Origin: Takakia lepidozioides
Taxonomy: Eukaryota > Streptophyta > Takakiopsida > Takakiales > Takakiaceae
Reading direction: 5' to 3'
Length of the DNA stretch: 64,000 nucleotides
NCBI GenBank assembly: GCA_030704615.1
Contig: CM060734.1
Span: 21,390,001 to 21,454,000, forward strand
Shown: positions 32,059 to 43,484 of the stretch, in pieces
How positions within the stretch are numbered: position 1 is the first letter of the stretch
Layout of the letters: every line of letters begins with the position of its first letter
The notes under the pieces: model-generated
Seen by the model: only the letters and a program-made list of their open reading frames with translations
Database searches by the model: none
Told to the model about the DNA's origin: nothing
Translations under genes and position numbers: made by a program

Positions 32059-33407
32059 CTTGGGCAAGAATACGCTTCGCAATGGGAGCTAATGTTCTTG
32101 CACTAGCACCAATCAAATCCCACCATTCATGTGACAACATGTTGAGCTCTTTCGGATCCGACATGTTCTCAAAAGGGTCGCGGCGATCTGAGAAGCATTG
32201 GTACTCGGATATAGCTCTCTCTGCCATGTTGCCAGGAACAAGTCGCATTAGCACTCGTACGAGGCCGGCCTTGGCATCAGCATCGTCTTGGAATATGGTA
32301 TTGTTGAAACAGGGACCACATGTCAAAGAGGCACCTAAAGCCAGGCATAGCCAACATTGTATCTTCAGGTTCCAAGGAGAAGGGATGATGCCTGAGGGAT
32401 TGGACATGCTTCTCAAGATTTTGCATTAGTAACCATGTCTTGCCCATTACTGGTTGCTTTCCATCGAACTCCCACAAGACGATTAGCACCGGCTCTACCA
32501 TATAAACAAAGTTTTCATATTTCTTCCAAAAATCATCGTTGCGAATGGTGTTTCGAACCTTTCGACTTTTACCCAATGACGTGGCTTTTCTCGAGTCCCG
32601 TAATATCCGTATGTATGCCTCCCATTGAGGATCGATGAGGGTGTGCTCGAGACTGCTCTTCACCATCACCAATCTATCCACCATCAAAAAGTTAGTGGCA
32701 AAACCGGTTTCGCCTCGGTTCTGGAGGCTGTATTTGGGTTCATGCCTCCTATATATTGCCAAAGGGATGTGGTGTGTGCGGATAAACGACACAACGGTCT
32801 TCTCTCGCTTGACACGTTGTTTCATCCACTGTTCTTTTCCCCAATCTTCCAAAAAGAGGTCAAGGATATGAGTAGCACAGCCTTGATAGTACTTATGGGG
32901 ATACCGTGCCAATAACATGTCTGCAGTGTTTCTCATGTTAGCGGCATTGTCTATGCATATTTGCACGATTCTATCACTTCCGACCTGTTCGATGAAATTC
33001 GTCAATAGCTGGCATTGATAACGTCCATCTTTCTTCTCGCCGCTAGTGTCCACCGATCCCAAGAATTGTTTCCCAGCTGGACATACAAGCATGACATTGA
33101 ACAATGGTCTGTTTGTAACAGAACTCCAACCATCGGCACATATAGTGCTTTCATATTTTCTGATGCACTCGCCCGTTCTATCGTTGACATTTTGGGTAAG
33201 CTCTGTCATGACATCTTCTAGCAATGATGTGCGGAGATTGTGATAAGAAGGAGGCACGTATGTGGATCTGGATTCCGAGGTTGCTCTAACGGCAGAAACA
33301 AATGCCGGAAGCCTTGTCACATTAAACAGTATGTTGGTCTCGAAGAAAAACTGCGTCCATTTTTCATCCAATTGCATTTTCGCAGACAAGTTAATGTCAT
33401 CTTGCAT
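32059..33407 (-). pseudogene. hAT transposase, N-terminal and catalytic part
   Basis: hAT transposases move DNA by cut and paste. The frame from 33407 shows the DUF659 block (GWSSVTNRPLFNVMLVCPAG, a Val-Gln-Ile-Cys-Ile-Asp-Asn-Ala core as VQICIDNAANM, GCATHILDLFLEDWGK) and a helical insertion (RNDDFWKKYENFVYMVEPVL). Near 32300 a frameshift changes the frame to FQDDADAKAGLVRVLMRLVP. The start of the dimerisation domain follows (HEWWDLIGASARTLAPIAKR), then an R-LTR cuts the codon CAA-G at 32058. The last part of the domain is at 20690-20735, inverted. BED-finger sequence upstream was not seen. Confidence 0.92.
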
Positions 33408-34205
33408 GGATTGCTACCGTAATCCTCTACTCCGTTGAGTGTAGGGGTACAAAGAAGTGTTGAAGCAGGTGTTGCTCCGGCACAACCCACTTGTCCAATG
33501 ACACCTTAAGTCTCACAAGAGTCGGTCAATGCATCCTGACGGGAAGATGGAGTGTTCTGCTCAGAGGTCATGTCGCGATCCAGAGACATTGGAATATTGC
33601 CTTCACACTGGACAAAGTGGATTTTTACCCGCATAGATGTTTTAGGGATAAATCTACCCCGACGATCTTCACAATTCTATAGCCAAAGTGAGCGAGCAGC
33701 CGATCCTTACGATAAGAAAGCTTCAGTCCATATAGGTTACACTCAACACTGCCAGTGTTCGGGATTACCGTATACCAAAGGCTTCATTCCTCCCTCATCT
33801 TCATCCCATATCTACTCCTCTGGGCCCTAGTGATGTAAGCAACAAAAAACAGTGACCTATAAATGAACATGTGAATGTAGAGTGCAATGCGATAGCCCAA
33901 CACTTCTACACCTATCATCAACCCAAGTGGGTCGATGCACGTTGTAGTGTAGAGCTTATACACAATTTGTTGAAGTGGCTTTGGTAGAAGCCACAACGGC
34001 AAAAAGCCTCTTAGGCTACACTCTCATTCAATGGAAGAGAACATCCAAAGCAACCTCAAGTGTTTGCGCCAAAAGAAGTGAGGAGCTTGGTGACCCTCCT
34101 CCCTTATATATGCTTCAGGCAGGATGAAAGAGAAATGAAAGTGAAATGACAAAATGACCGACCAATAGCGCCCACCCGAAAAAGGCGGTACAACCATATT
34201 TGTTA
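33408..34205. other. hAT 5' flank, no clear gene
   Basis: Minus-strand frames immediately upstream of the hAT part have transposase-like words (LDKWVVPEQ) but contain stops, so the start of that gene is decayed or in another exon. The rest is single-copy-looking with no recognised feature. Confidence 0.4.
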
Positions 34206-34209
34206 TAAT

Positions 34210-34985
34210 TTTAAAATTAAAGCGACCGCTAATACTGCAGTCGCTATTTTTATTTTTTACGAAACACAAGCGACCGCCACTATTGCAGTCGCTTTTATTT
34301 CCTTTGATTTTGTGAAATATTGCGGTTGCTTCTGTTTTGAATATTTTTAAGTTTAAGCGACCGCCATATTGTTTTTTATTTCAAAATATAATGCGACCGC
34401 CGGTATTGCGGTCGCTTGATTTGTTTATATATTTAAAATAAAGCAACTGCCAATATGGTGGTCGTTTTTATTCTTAATACTTAAAAAAAAACGCGACCGC
34501 CAGTACGGCGGTTGTTTTTAATCTTTATATTTTTAAGTTTAAGCGACCGCCAGTGTGGCGGTTGCTTTTATTTTATGTATTTTTAAATTTATGCGACCGC
34601 CAGTTTGGCGGTTGCCATTATTTTTTTATTTTAAAATAAACGACCACCATTGTGCCGGTCATTTTTATTTTCATATGTCGCTTATATTTTTTAAAATTTT
34701 AAAATAAAGCGACTACCATATGGCGGTCACTTGTTTTTTATGTATTTTTACAATCAAGCGACCGCCATATGGCGGTCGCTTGTTTTTTATATATTTACAA
34801 AATTAAGCGACCGCCAATACGGCGGTCGCTTGTTATCTTTTTTAAATTAGGCGACCGCCAATGCGACCGTCAATCTTGCTTTTATTTATTTATTTATTTT
34901 AAAGCGACCGCCATCTTACTTTTTTAATTTCGGAATATAAAGCGACTCCAGAATTGGCGGTCGCTTTCATTTTATTTATTTTCAA
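34210..34985. repeat. Array of ~15 hairpins with AAGCGACCGCC arms
   Basis: Each unit is an inverted repeat: AAGCGACCGCC, 3-8 bases, GGCGGTCGCTT, separated by AT-rich spacers of 20-30 bp (words such as TTTTTATATATTTACAAAAT). The best copies (near 34755 and 34805) are perfect, e.g. AAGCGACCGCCATA meets TGGCGGTCGCTT. Others carry G/A and C/T changes that often preserve or weaken pairing (GCAACTGCC/GGTGGTCG). Period is about 50-55 bp. Unrelated in sequence to the GGCGCC array. Such arrays occur in subterminal regions of some DNA transposons; no termini were found here. Confidence 0.93.
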
Positions 34986-34989
34986 AATG

Positions 34990-37370
34990 TATTTGCCACC
35001 GCCACCGTATCGGCGACGTGGCTGCTTAAGTGGCAGTATTTTACCCAGTATTGTTTTTACCAAAATATTTCCGGAACCTGACGTGACGCTGATAACCGAG
35101 TTGGCAACTCCAACCATGCTAAAACTTTAGAATCTATTCAGCTTTTGGTGCTCAGAGAGATGTTAGTGTGCTCTGTAACAGCCACATTGGCTGTTCAGGG
35201 CATAACACCCTTGAGCTCTCGACATAATAAGTTCAAGGTCAGATGGTGGGGTCGGTTGAATCGCAGGCCTAACCATATATGATTGTCAATACCCAACGTG
35301 TAGGGTGCTCTGAAGACAACATCCATTTTTGATACAATGTCTGGGGTATTCTCATCAGCGATCCTCTTTAGGACCATCAAGAACATAGTCCTTGCACCTC
35401 TGTATAAACAAATGAAATGCTTTAGAAAATAAATGCTAAAGCACCGCCGGAGTACGAGCACGTTGTTTTAGTTCCTGTTTTGAATTTCTCCTGTTCACTA
35501 TCCGACACAGATCACTGCTCGTCTCTCTGTGATGCGTTGGTGATGATCTCCTTTTAGCTTTTTGCTGGTTCTTCTCTGCCTCAGATCTCTCGCAGGCCTG
35601 GACCTTTGTTATTTTGTTCCTTGAGGTGCTCGTCCCCTCACACTGTTTCTGGGTGTGCTCTAATTGCATTATGGCTTATGAGGATTTCTTTCCCTCTAAC
35701 TGCCTTATGTAAAAAACAATCACTATACCCAGGTCCAATGCTAGCATATGCTGGCATACCTTGGCATTTGCCAGTGGGTAAGTTGATATTTCAAAAGACC
35801 CACCTGCCATCCTTCTCTCCTTCTCCAAGGAGAGTCTGGGCCCTCCCTTGCTTCCACTTACTTTGGTGGATTCAAAGGTTTACGTTATCCTGCAGTAGAA
35901 TGCAGTCTCTTGGAGCCCCTGGCCAATAGTGTCACGAGACAGTAGGTATTGCTGCAGTGCCACACTTGCATACAACAATCGTTCATCTCGATCTGTTGCT
36001 GCTTGGGTTAGTTTGCACCGCAAGTGAGCCAAGCACTATTAAGTTGTTTTTGGAATAGGGTCAGTTGAGTAATTAGCATGTAGAAGGTCTTACAACTACT
36101 CTCTATTTGCTGCATTTGAGGAAACAAAACCAGAGCCAAAAAAACAGCCCAAAAGCAACTACTGCTCAAGGGAGTGAAGTGGTACAAGGAAAGAATGGAA
36201 CTTTGTAATTTCCAGATGATCCCATAGGGCCCATGGAGAAAGTAGAACAACAAGAAACCCCCCATCAAAGAACAGAAGGAGATCGTTACATCTGCTGACA
36301 GCCTCTGGGTTCCTAATGAGATTTTTATTCTGGTCCTCAAAGCAAGAGATAAACTCAATGATACATGCATGTTGGCCATGATTGCATATGGCGTTTATCC
36401 CTTGCAAAGCTGTTTTGAGTTTGAGGTAACCGGATGCAGAGAGTGTCATGCTTGTATCATGCTGGTCTCCCAGCTGTGTGGGCTTTTCTACGATTAAACC
36501 TCGCATTTTGTACTCTCACTAGATAATCCAGTATGTCCTCTCGGGCCATTCTGCCCTCAAGTAATTGTCTTTCTTCTGTTATTGTAGCCATACCTCGTGG
36601 CATTTCTGGTGGTGCGGCCTGTGCCTCCACATTGTCAGCCATTAATGTAGTAGTTAGAGCCATTTGACACTCCATCAGAATCTCGTCCAGGGCAGTTGCA
36701 GGATTGGGTGGATCAAAAGCGGCACATGTTGAGTCCATTGGAAGTCCATGGATTTTTTTTTTTTTTGAGTCTATTGCTTTCAGTTTATTCTTAAAAAAAT
36801 AGATAGTAGTATACATAACATTTTTAGTAAAGAGTCCCCCCTCAAATATTGATAATATTTTTTACTAGATATTTTAAACGTTAATGTGAATAAATATTTA
36901 GACATCAAAATCTAGAGTTTATAACCACTTGTCCATATACCAGCTGGCACCTCTAGATTATAGGTTTGTATGTCTTTTTAGTAAAAGATGACACCTCAAA
37001 AACCCAAAACATAAGATGCTATGGACTAGAGCAAATCAACCTGTTTTTAGGTGCAAAATAGTCCATAGCTCTCAATCCCTAAGATAACTAGTCCATATAA
37101 AAATGGATTTGGATTGGATTTAAAAATGGCACTCCACAGTAATCTTATGGATTTTTTTCAGTCCATAAGATTTTATGTGTAACATCTGCACTCCACAGTA
37201 ATAAACTTAAAAGTCCATGGCTCTCTGGTACATGATTGTTTTTGAAATCTAACAATTGGTACACATACCTATTGTACTTAGAAACCCCACACCACATAAA
37301 TTTAGATGAAATATTGAGTTGTTGGACAAATATGGGTAAAATCATGGAGGGAGGTCATTGCAGAAACTGC
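34990..37370. other. Low-gene stretch with a few coding-like pieces
   Basis: 35195-35461 on the minus strand is open and reads protein-like (VLKRIADENTPDIVSKMDVV, FRAPYTLGIDNHIWLGL), but I cannot name it. 36457-36816 minus is another weakly protein-like frame (ATITEERQLLEGRMAREDIL) that could be the second ORF or tail of the nearby Harbinger element. 36800-37230 is AT-rich with repeated GTCCAT words. No gene is called. Confidence 0.3.
37130..37205. repeat. Hairpin and direct repeat near Harbinger end
   Basis: AATCTTATGGA and TCCATAAGATT form 11-bp arms around a short T-rich loop (about 37140-37172). The 13-mer ACTCCACAGTAAT occurs directly on both sides (about 37131 and 37190). A further inverted pair GCTATGGACTA / TAGTCCATAGC lies at 37019-37075. 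These may be terminal or subterminal parts of the Harbinger element, or a small MITE. Confidence 0.5.
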
Positions 37371-37374
37371 CATG

Positions 37375-38370
37375 TTACGCAAAAACTGAGACACCAATCC
37401 TGCAAATACCCTCTAGACTTTTATCCTTGCTAGCCAGTAGTATATTGTGCAATATACAACAACAATGTATAGCCTGTGATGGAAACTCCAGTGCCAATCC
37501 TGTCTTTGTTCCAATCTCCTTGAAACAACCCTTAAGAATACCGAAGGCCCTTTCTATGGCCATCCTAGTTGCAGAGTGCTTTCTATTTAACCACATTTCC
37601 TCTTGGCTCAAAGGTCTTCCCATAACATCTTGCTTAAATGGAGTGATAAGCCACTTGAGGAGTGGGTATCCTCTGTCACCAGCAATGTAAGGGGGAAACG
37701 GAAGCCTGGATGGTAACAATGTTGGATCCATATTGAGACCAGACATGATGCCCTCCTCAGCCTTGCGATATAGTTCTGAGCATTTCAGGTGGTAGGAGTC
37801 ATATATACTGCCGGGCACCCCAGTGTTTAGAGACGTGAAGTAACACCTCGAGTCAACCACTCCCTGTAATAGGACACCGAAAGACTTGTTACTGTTCCTA
37901 TGGTTAGCCGCAATCTTTGTATCTTTTGGTGCACGGATGTAGATGTGGCTCCCATCTATTGCCCCCAGACAATTCGGGAGCCTCTGCTTATTCTCAAAGT
38001 CTCTTGTGATTTTTTCCAGCCTGCGGATGAGGTGCCCGAGTACATGACAAATTGCAGGGATTACCTCCCTCATGATGTCGTAGACTGTAGATCGACCAAT
38101 CCCTGCTTTATTTGCAACGCGTGTGCAAGTATGGCCATGCATGAGTTTGTATAGGGTGACAACTACCTTCTTTTCAACACTTATTGGCTCCCTCCACTTT
38201 GTGTGCTGGCCTTGCACATACGGCCACAAGTCATCACAGAGTTTCGCAAATGTCCTACATCGCATCCTCACAATATCAAACCACATTTCTTGGGTATACA
38301 CATCGAATAAAAATGTGTCAAACGAATGGCAGGGGGCTCTTCTGGCAACATGTTTACACCAGCCGGTCAT
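37375..38370 (-). CDS. PIF/Harbinger transposase (HARBI1-like nuclease), intact
   Basis: This DDE nuclease excises and inserts Harbinger elements at short TA-rich targets and normally needs a Myb/SANT-like partner. The 331-residue frame is uninterrupted. A helix-turn-helix-like region (VVTLYKLMHGHTCTRVANKA, GIGRSTVYDIMREVI) lies at residues 69-105. The catalytic residues are Asp139 in LGAIDGSHIYI, Asp232 in AGDRGYPLL, and Glu273 in RMAIERAFGILKG. Length matches the family. The start at 38370 is the first Met of the frame with plausible sequence after it. No partner protein was identified; weak frames at 36457-36816 and 38668-39020 minus are candidates. The intact frame suggests recent activity. 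Confidence 0.92.
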   Translation of the reverse strand: MTGWCKHVARRAPCHSFDTFLFDVYTQEMWFDIVRMRCRTFAKLCDDLWPYVQGQHTKWREPISVEKKVVVTLYKLMHGHTCTRVANKAGIGRSTVYDIMREVIPAICHVLGHLIRRLEKITRDFENKQRLPNCLGAIDGSHIYIRAPKDTKIAANHRNSNKSFGVLLQGVVDSRCYFTSLNTGVPGSIYDSYHLKCSELYRKAEEGIMSGLNMDPTLLPSRLPFPPYIAGDRGYPLLKWLITPFKQDVMGRPLSQEEMWLNRKHSATRMAIERAFGILKGCFKEIGTKTGLALEFPSQAIHCCCILHNILLASKDKSLEGICRIGVSVFA

Positions 38371-38479
38371 AGACAGAAGGCACCTATGGAGGTGGGCAGT
38401 GACAGCAACGAAGAAGGGTGAACAAGTGCTGGATCAGGTGGAGGCTGGGGATGCACATCTCCCTGGTGCTGCACTTGAA

Positions 38480-41400
38480 CCAGTTAGTTGGTAGTTAGTA
38501 GAAGGGAGCATTATAGGCGCTCATTTTGGAAATCATAGCAACCTGGACATCATTTCTACTGTACGTACGTTTGTGAACAACATCATAGGGTGTACAATTT
38601 ATGCCATTCAGGATTATAAAGAGATGCATAGTTTTCTTCGTGTGAGTTTGATCTCCTTGTATTTTCCTCAGTATAAGAAAGGGGCATTGTTTGTCATATG
38701 TGTAGAGTCTGAATTCCCATTTATGGGGATGCCAATATATGCCTGGAAAAAGAGAGGGTGATATGGAAGGGTAGGGGACAAGAGGGGAATGTGAAATGAA
38801 TTGTACTTGATGACCCACGCATCGCCGGCCGACATAGCCGCATGAGTGAGGGGCACGTGGCGAACTTCTTGTGGGGTAGGCTTTTGTACTCCATGAATAT
38901 CGTTGTCCACTGCAGCAAAACGCTGTCTGGATTCAGCAAGGGGGTGTTGGTCGATGTCAAAACTCGTGAAATTTTTTGTTGTGCCCAAATCTCCAGCTGC
39001 ATCCTCCGCCTATCACACATAATACACCTAAGAACATCATACTAGAGGTTATGCAACATTGGTCAACTGAGCCTTGTTATTTTGGGTACTACAAGGCTTA
39101 TCAGTCACTAGGAAACCATTCGGATAACAAAAGCCCTAGTTTGATGTGGCTGTTAGAAAATGTTCTTCTCTATTGGGTAACAGTAGCCTCACGGTTTGAA
39201 GAAGTCCCGACAACTTTATGTAGTTGTGGCCAATGTCTTTCTTGTTTCAGGACCATCATAAAATGCAGAATGGAATAAATAAGTGTTGATGTCTCAGCCA
39301 TAGTATCTCTTGAGTTTTGTCCTTGGGAGCAAAGAAAATAGATTCAACTGACTGCATAGCAACAGCTGCAAGCATTTCCTCAGAACAGCCAAACTCACTT
39401 GACACCAGCATTGCCTTTGCAAACAACGGCTCCAGTGGAAGCCGTGCCATCCGCACCCCAAGTGGATGAGATAGCTTGCCCTCATCAGTTAGTGCTACTA
39501 GTGAGAAAATATGGCCTTAGGTGTGAGGGCCTTTCTGGAGCATCCGGAGCATGTTTGAGAACTTTCATGTTCCTTTCTATGATGTTTGCAATGAGGTTGG
39601 CATTAAGATAGGGAGGTTTGTTCTCTGTCCATGAAGCTGAAGAGGAAATTTACACAGGCGTGGAGAGGCAGGATGCACTGGAAAACCTTCACTAATAATT
39701 AATGCAGGTGGAGGGGAAACTGCTTCCATTTTCAGAAGACAATGCTTTCAACCAACAATCTCATGGTGTGTGGGTGATGGTGGGCAGGCACAGCCTTGCC
39801 AAAATGAAGACTGTAATGTGGGTATGCACAGCTACTGTGTGCCCCGAAAATATCATCGTTCCCAAGTACTTCTTGGACCTTCCCTTTTGTTGGACTCTCC
39901 TGGTTTTGTCAATCATTAGACTGAATCAAGCGTTACGATGGAGCATGTTTGTTCCTCCCTATTTTCCTCTCAGCTGCCCAGCTATAAACTCAATTTTGCT
40001 CCAGTTTAGGAGCTTCAATTGGCACTGGAATGCCATTGGCTTATAGATCTTACGCAGCATTAAGTGACCAATGCTCCACATTTGGAACGAATATGGAAGA
40101 ATCAGTTTGCATGAATTCCCGCCAACTCCGTACCAAGATTGATTCCAAGTGGAGATTAGTAGGTTCTCTTTTCCCCAGCTGGGTTAACCAGCACAGAGAG
40201 GGAAACACAAGTTTCATGTCCACTGGAAAGAAATATAAGCCGTCGCCTGGGAGTGTTGGCTATGACAAACCATCACCCTTCCTGGAGGATCAACATTGGT
40301 TCTTGCAACATAGAGTTGGTTCCAAAGTCAACGTAGTCCTCTGACTCACATAGACTGTGAGCATATGCTCATGGATACAATAAAGCCTTGTCATGCAAAC
40401 CTTGTGGCAGGCAAGATTTGGGTAGAGATGGAATTTTGAGCTCTTGTGAATTATGGCTGTTGGCAAGTGGCAAGTGGCCACCATGCAACTTGATGGTTAG
40501 GGCATGGCTGTAATTCAATGTAAGTGGCCAGAGTCGAAGTGTCAAAAGAGTTGCATGTTCAAGGATCAAATGCATCAGCCTTCTCCCCAAATTGTAATTT
40601 CACAGGGTATGCAAGGTCTCCACAAAAGGTAAACTCATCTGTTCAAGTAGCATTGCACAAAACTCTGGCATCTCATCCATATTAATCTCAGGAAGCAGGG
40701 ATGCCGGAGTGGCATGATCTGCTGCATGAGGTCCAGTGCCAATTGAAGCTCAATTCAATGGTTTGAACACACATACACTTTGGAGTATTTAGCTGGTTAT
40801 ATGCAGATAGAGTAAACTTGCCGATCTATTTCAACTTGAATTGTTGACCAGAAACTGTGTTGAGTACCATCTTCTCCGTCAATCTTTCTATAGAACTTTC
40901 TTTTTCTCGCACGACATTCAGCATACATCAAAAAATGACATATTTTGGTGTGATCTTATTATTACCGCCTGCTTATAACTGCCCTGATGATATGCAGCTG
41001 ATAACCATTTCTAGTCTTTTGTCTTGATCAATTTTAGATGAGAGGAAGGGGAGGCATTGTTTCATTAAAGGGTAGTTAATGAGTACGAACAACCCCTTGT
41101 GGTTCAATTGTGACCTTCAGGTAAATTTCCTAGGACTTCATATCAGTACATGGCTCTCATGACTACAATATACTAATCTCCTGGATATACAGTACAATTC
41201 TACTACCTTGCACTCTCTCATTCGGAAACTCATACCTAATGACTACCAAAGTGTAGCACCTGTATCAACTGCAGCAGAATCTGGCCATTCTCGTGAGTGC
41301 TCAATTCTGCTACATTGTCGAAATGATTAGCGAGGGCCCTGCAAAAGATTTCAAACTGTGAATAATTATGGTGCTCATTGTTATCCACTAAGGCATAGGT

Positions 41401-43480
41401 TGGGGATGTGAAGCCTCTTGAAGTCTTGCCTGAGATCACTGCAGTCCTCATTAAGCTCGTAGAGGAGGTACATATCAATGAGGGGCAGAAGTGAATTCAC
41501 TGCCACATAGACACTTTGCATGCGCCCATCCATCGATCGATGGATGAACGCACGAGTGATGAAATCTTTTTCGCACCGGCTCTACAGCCGGCAGGTGCGG
41601 CATCAGGTTAAAGGAGGTTGGGGGTCAATGCACTGCCGTTTTTCTGTAAACCCGCCGATCCAAAATGCCATGTTACTAACCTCTTCGGCTCCTTAACCCG
41701 GCAGGTGCGGCCTGGCCCTAACTAACTAACCACCATCATCGCTAGAATCTGGGTCAAACAAGGCAATAATCACCCTCCTACCGTCAATGGGGTGCAATGT
41801 GTATGGCCCCTCCATTTTTCTCATGGTCCATGAGCTTCGCCACCATAGCTGCAAGGCCACGTGCACATACACGGTGGCGCAAATGCTGGTGCTGCTTCGT
41901 GCCACCACTTTTCTTTGCTCCGACGTGTGCATGGGCAGCTTCCACTGTGCTCGCTCTACTTTTGACTTGTTACTCTGCTGCAATGAGTCTCATAAGTATA
42001 CATCCAAACGCACGATCAAAATCTTTGACCAAAATATTTCGAGGATCGATGCTTCGGTTAAATGCACGTTGCATCTTGGTCTTTGCAAACTGCATGTTTT
42101 CGGGCATTTGGGAGAAAGTAACATTTTTGCAGGGCCGCTTGTGTTTCGACTGTTGCTCTAGTTGTGGCATGATGGTGGATTTGAGCTTGATTTTAGGGGA
42201 GGAAGATCACCACAGACAGACTTAATCATGCAGCACTAGAAGTCTCTGACTAATACTTACATGTGCAAATGCCACAGGAGCATGCAATTCAGCTGTTCAT
42301 GCGCTTTATTGCGATTAGTATGAAGATTATAAATCCTTGATTTGTTTCTGCTAATGAGCTCGGTCATGAATACCTTCATTCTGCGGGTTATGCACTTCTA
42401 AGCACGCACACGCGGACGAAGAGAGTCAAATACTGCCACAGGAGCATGCAGAAAGATGCTACGTCTTACTGTTCACATGAGCACAGAAGCATGCAACACG
42501 ATTGCTGTGAAGGAATTAAATTGCTTAAGATGAACTTGTTCCACACCAAGATTCTTGGGGAAGGAAAGCCGCAACGGCGTAAAACATTGAGAAGTTACCT
42601 TGTAGATCGGAACTTGGTCGGCGGTGCTACCAAATGATTGCGATGGCATGATCCTACACTGGGATGCCATGACAGCAGATGAGCTTGTGCAGGCGTGGCA
42701 TCCTATCCCAGACTCTAGCTTGTGATCATCTCCAGTCCATGGACCCCACATTCTTTTCTGGTCTCTGTGAATCGCAGGCTACCTTTCCTTTCCTCCCATC
42801 CATGCCGAAAAGCAACAACCACACTAGTACATAATCTTGTGAAAAACATGCAGGACTAGTGGTCTGAACCTGCAGAGCCCATCTATGTGTACTTCCCAGC
42901 AGCCGCCACTTCATCTAGGCCCTACCAATCTCTTTGTCGAGAGACACATATTCCTCTGTCATCTTGTGCCGAAGTGATACACTTGTTTGGTGTTTCTAGC
43001 CGATGGCCCGTCTCGATCTGCGAGCGCACTGGTAGACGAACCGTCTCGTGGATAAAATCAGTTGCCGCTGGGAGGTGGTCAAGGCCGATGGTGGGCCGAT
43101 GTGACCTTGAGCTCCATAGCTGTAATTAACAACACCCAGACAAACAGCAGCTTATTTTAGCCTCAGCAGCCTGTCACACCGGTGGTGCATTTAGCGATAC
43201 CTACCCGTCGGTGGGCCCCTGCCTCAAGCTCCAGCAGCACGCCCTGCCCCTCCACACAGCAGAGTGCTTCTTTGATCGTTGGTCTCTATTCTCTCTGCGG
43301 GTCTTTGTGTGCGCGTCTGGATCCGTCAATTCTTCTCTGACTCACGGTCTTCTGGGTGTGCTGTGCCTTTCAGTTTCTCTCTGCCCTGTTTGGGCTACAT
43401 TGCTCTCGGTGTCCCCTTGCAGAGATTGGTTAGCGGGTTGTTGTGTGAAGGAGGGCGAAGATACAAAGGAGTGAGTTCAC
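38480..43480. other. Five kilobases with no supported gene
   Basis: Six-frame reading gives only short frames without recognisable domains. A minus-strand frame 38721-39020 (MQLEIWAQQKISRVLTSTNT) is mildly protein-like. The last 500 bp include the upstream region of the methionine gamma-lyase gene. A TATA box and transcription start were not confidently placed; a pyrimidine-rich stretch (43260-43420) precedes the start codon, fitting a 5' leader. Confidence 0.5.
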
Positions 43481-43484
43481 TATA

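Noticed and set aside
39702-40344. Two overlapping 104-114 residue frames on plus as genes
   Set aside because: No recognisable domain, no splice logic, composition like non-coding DNA.
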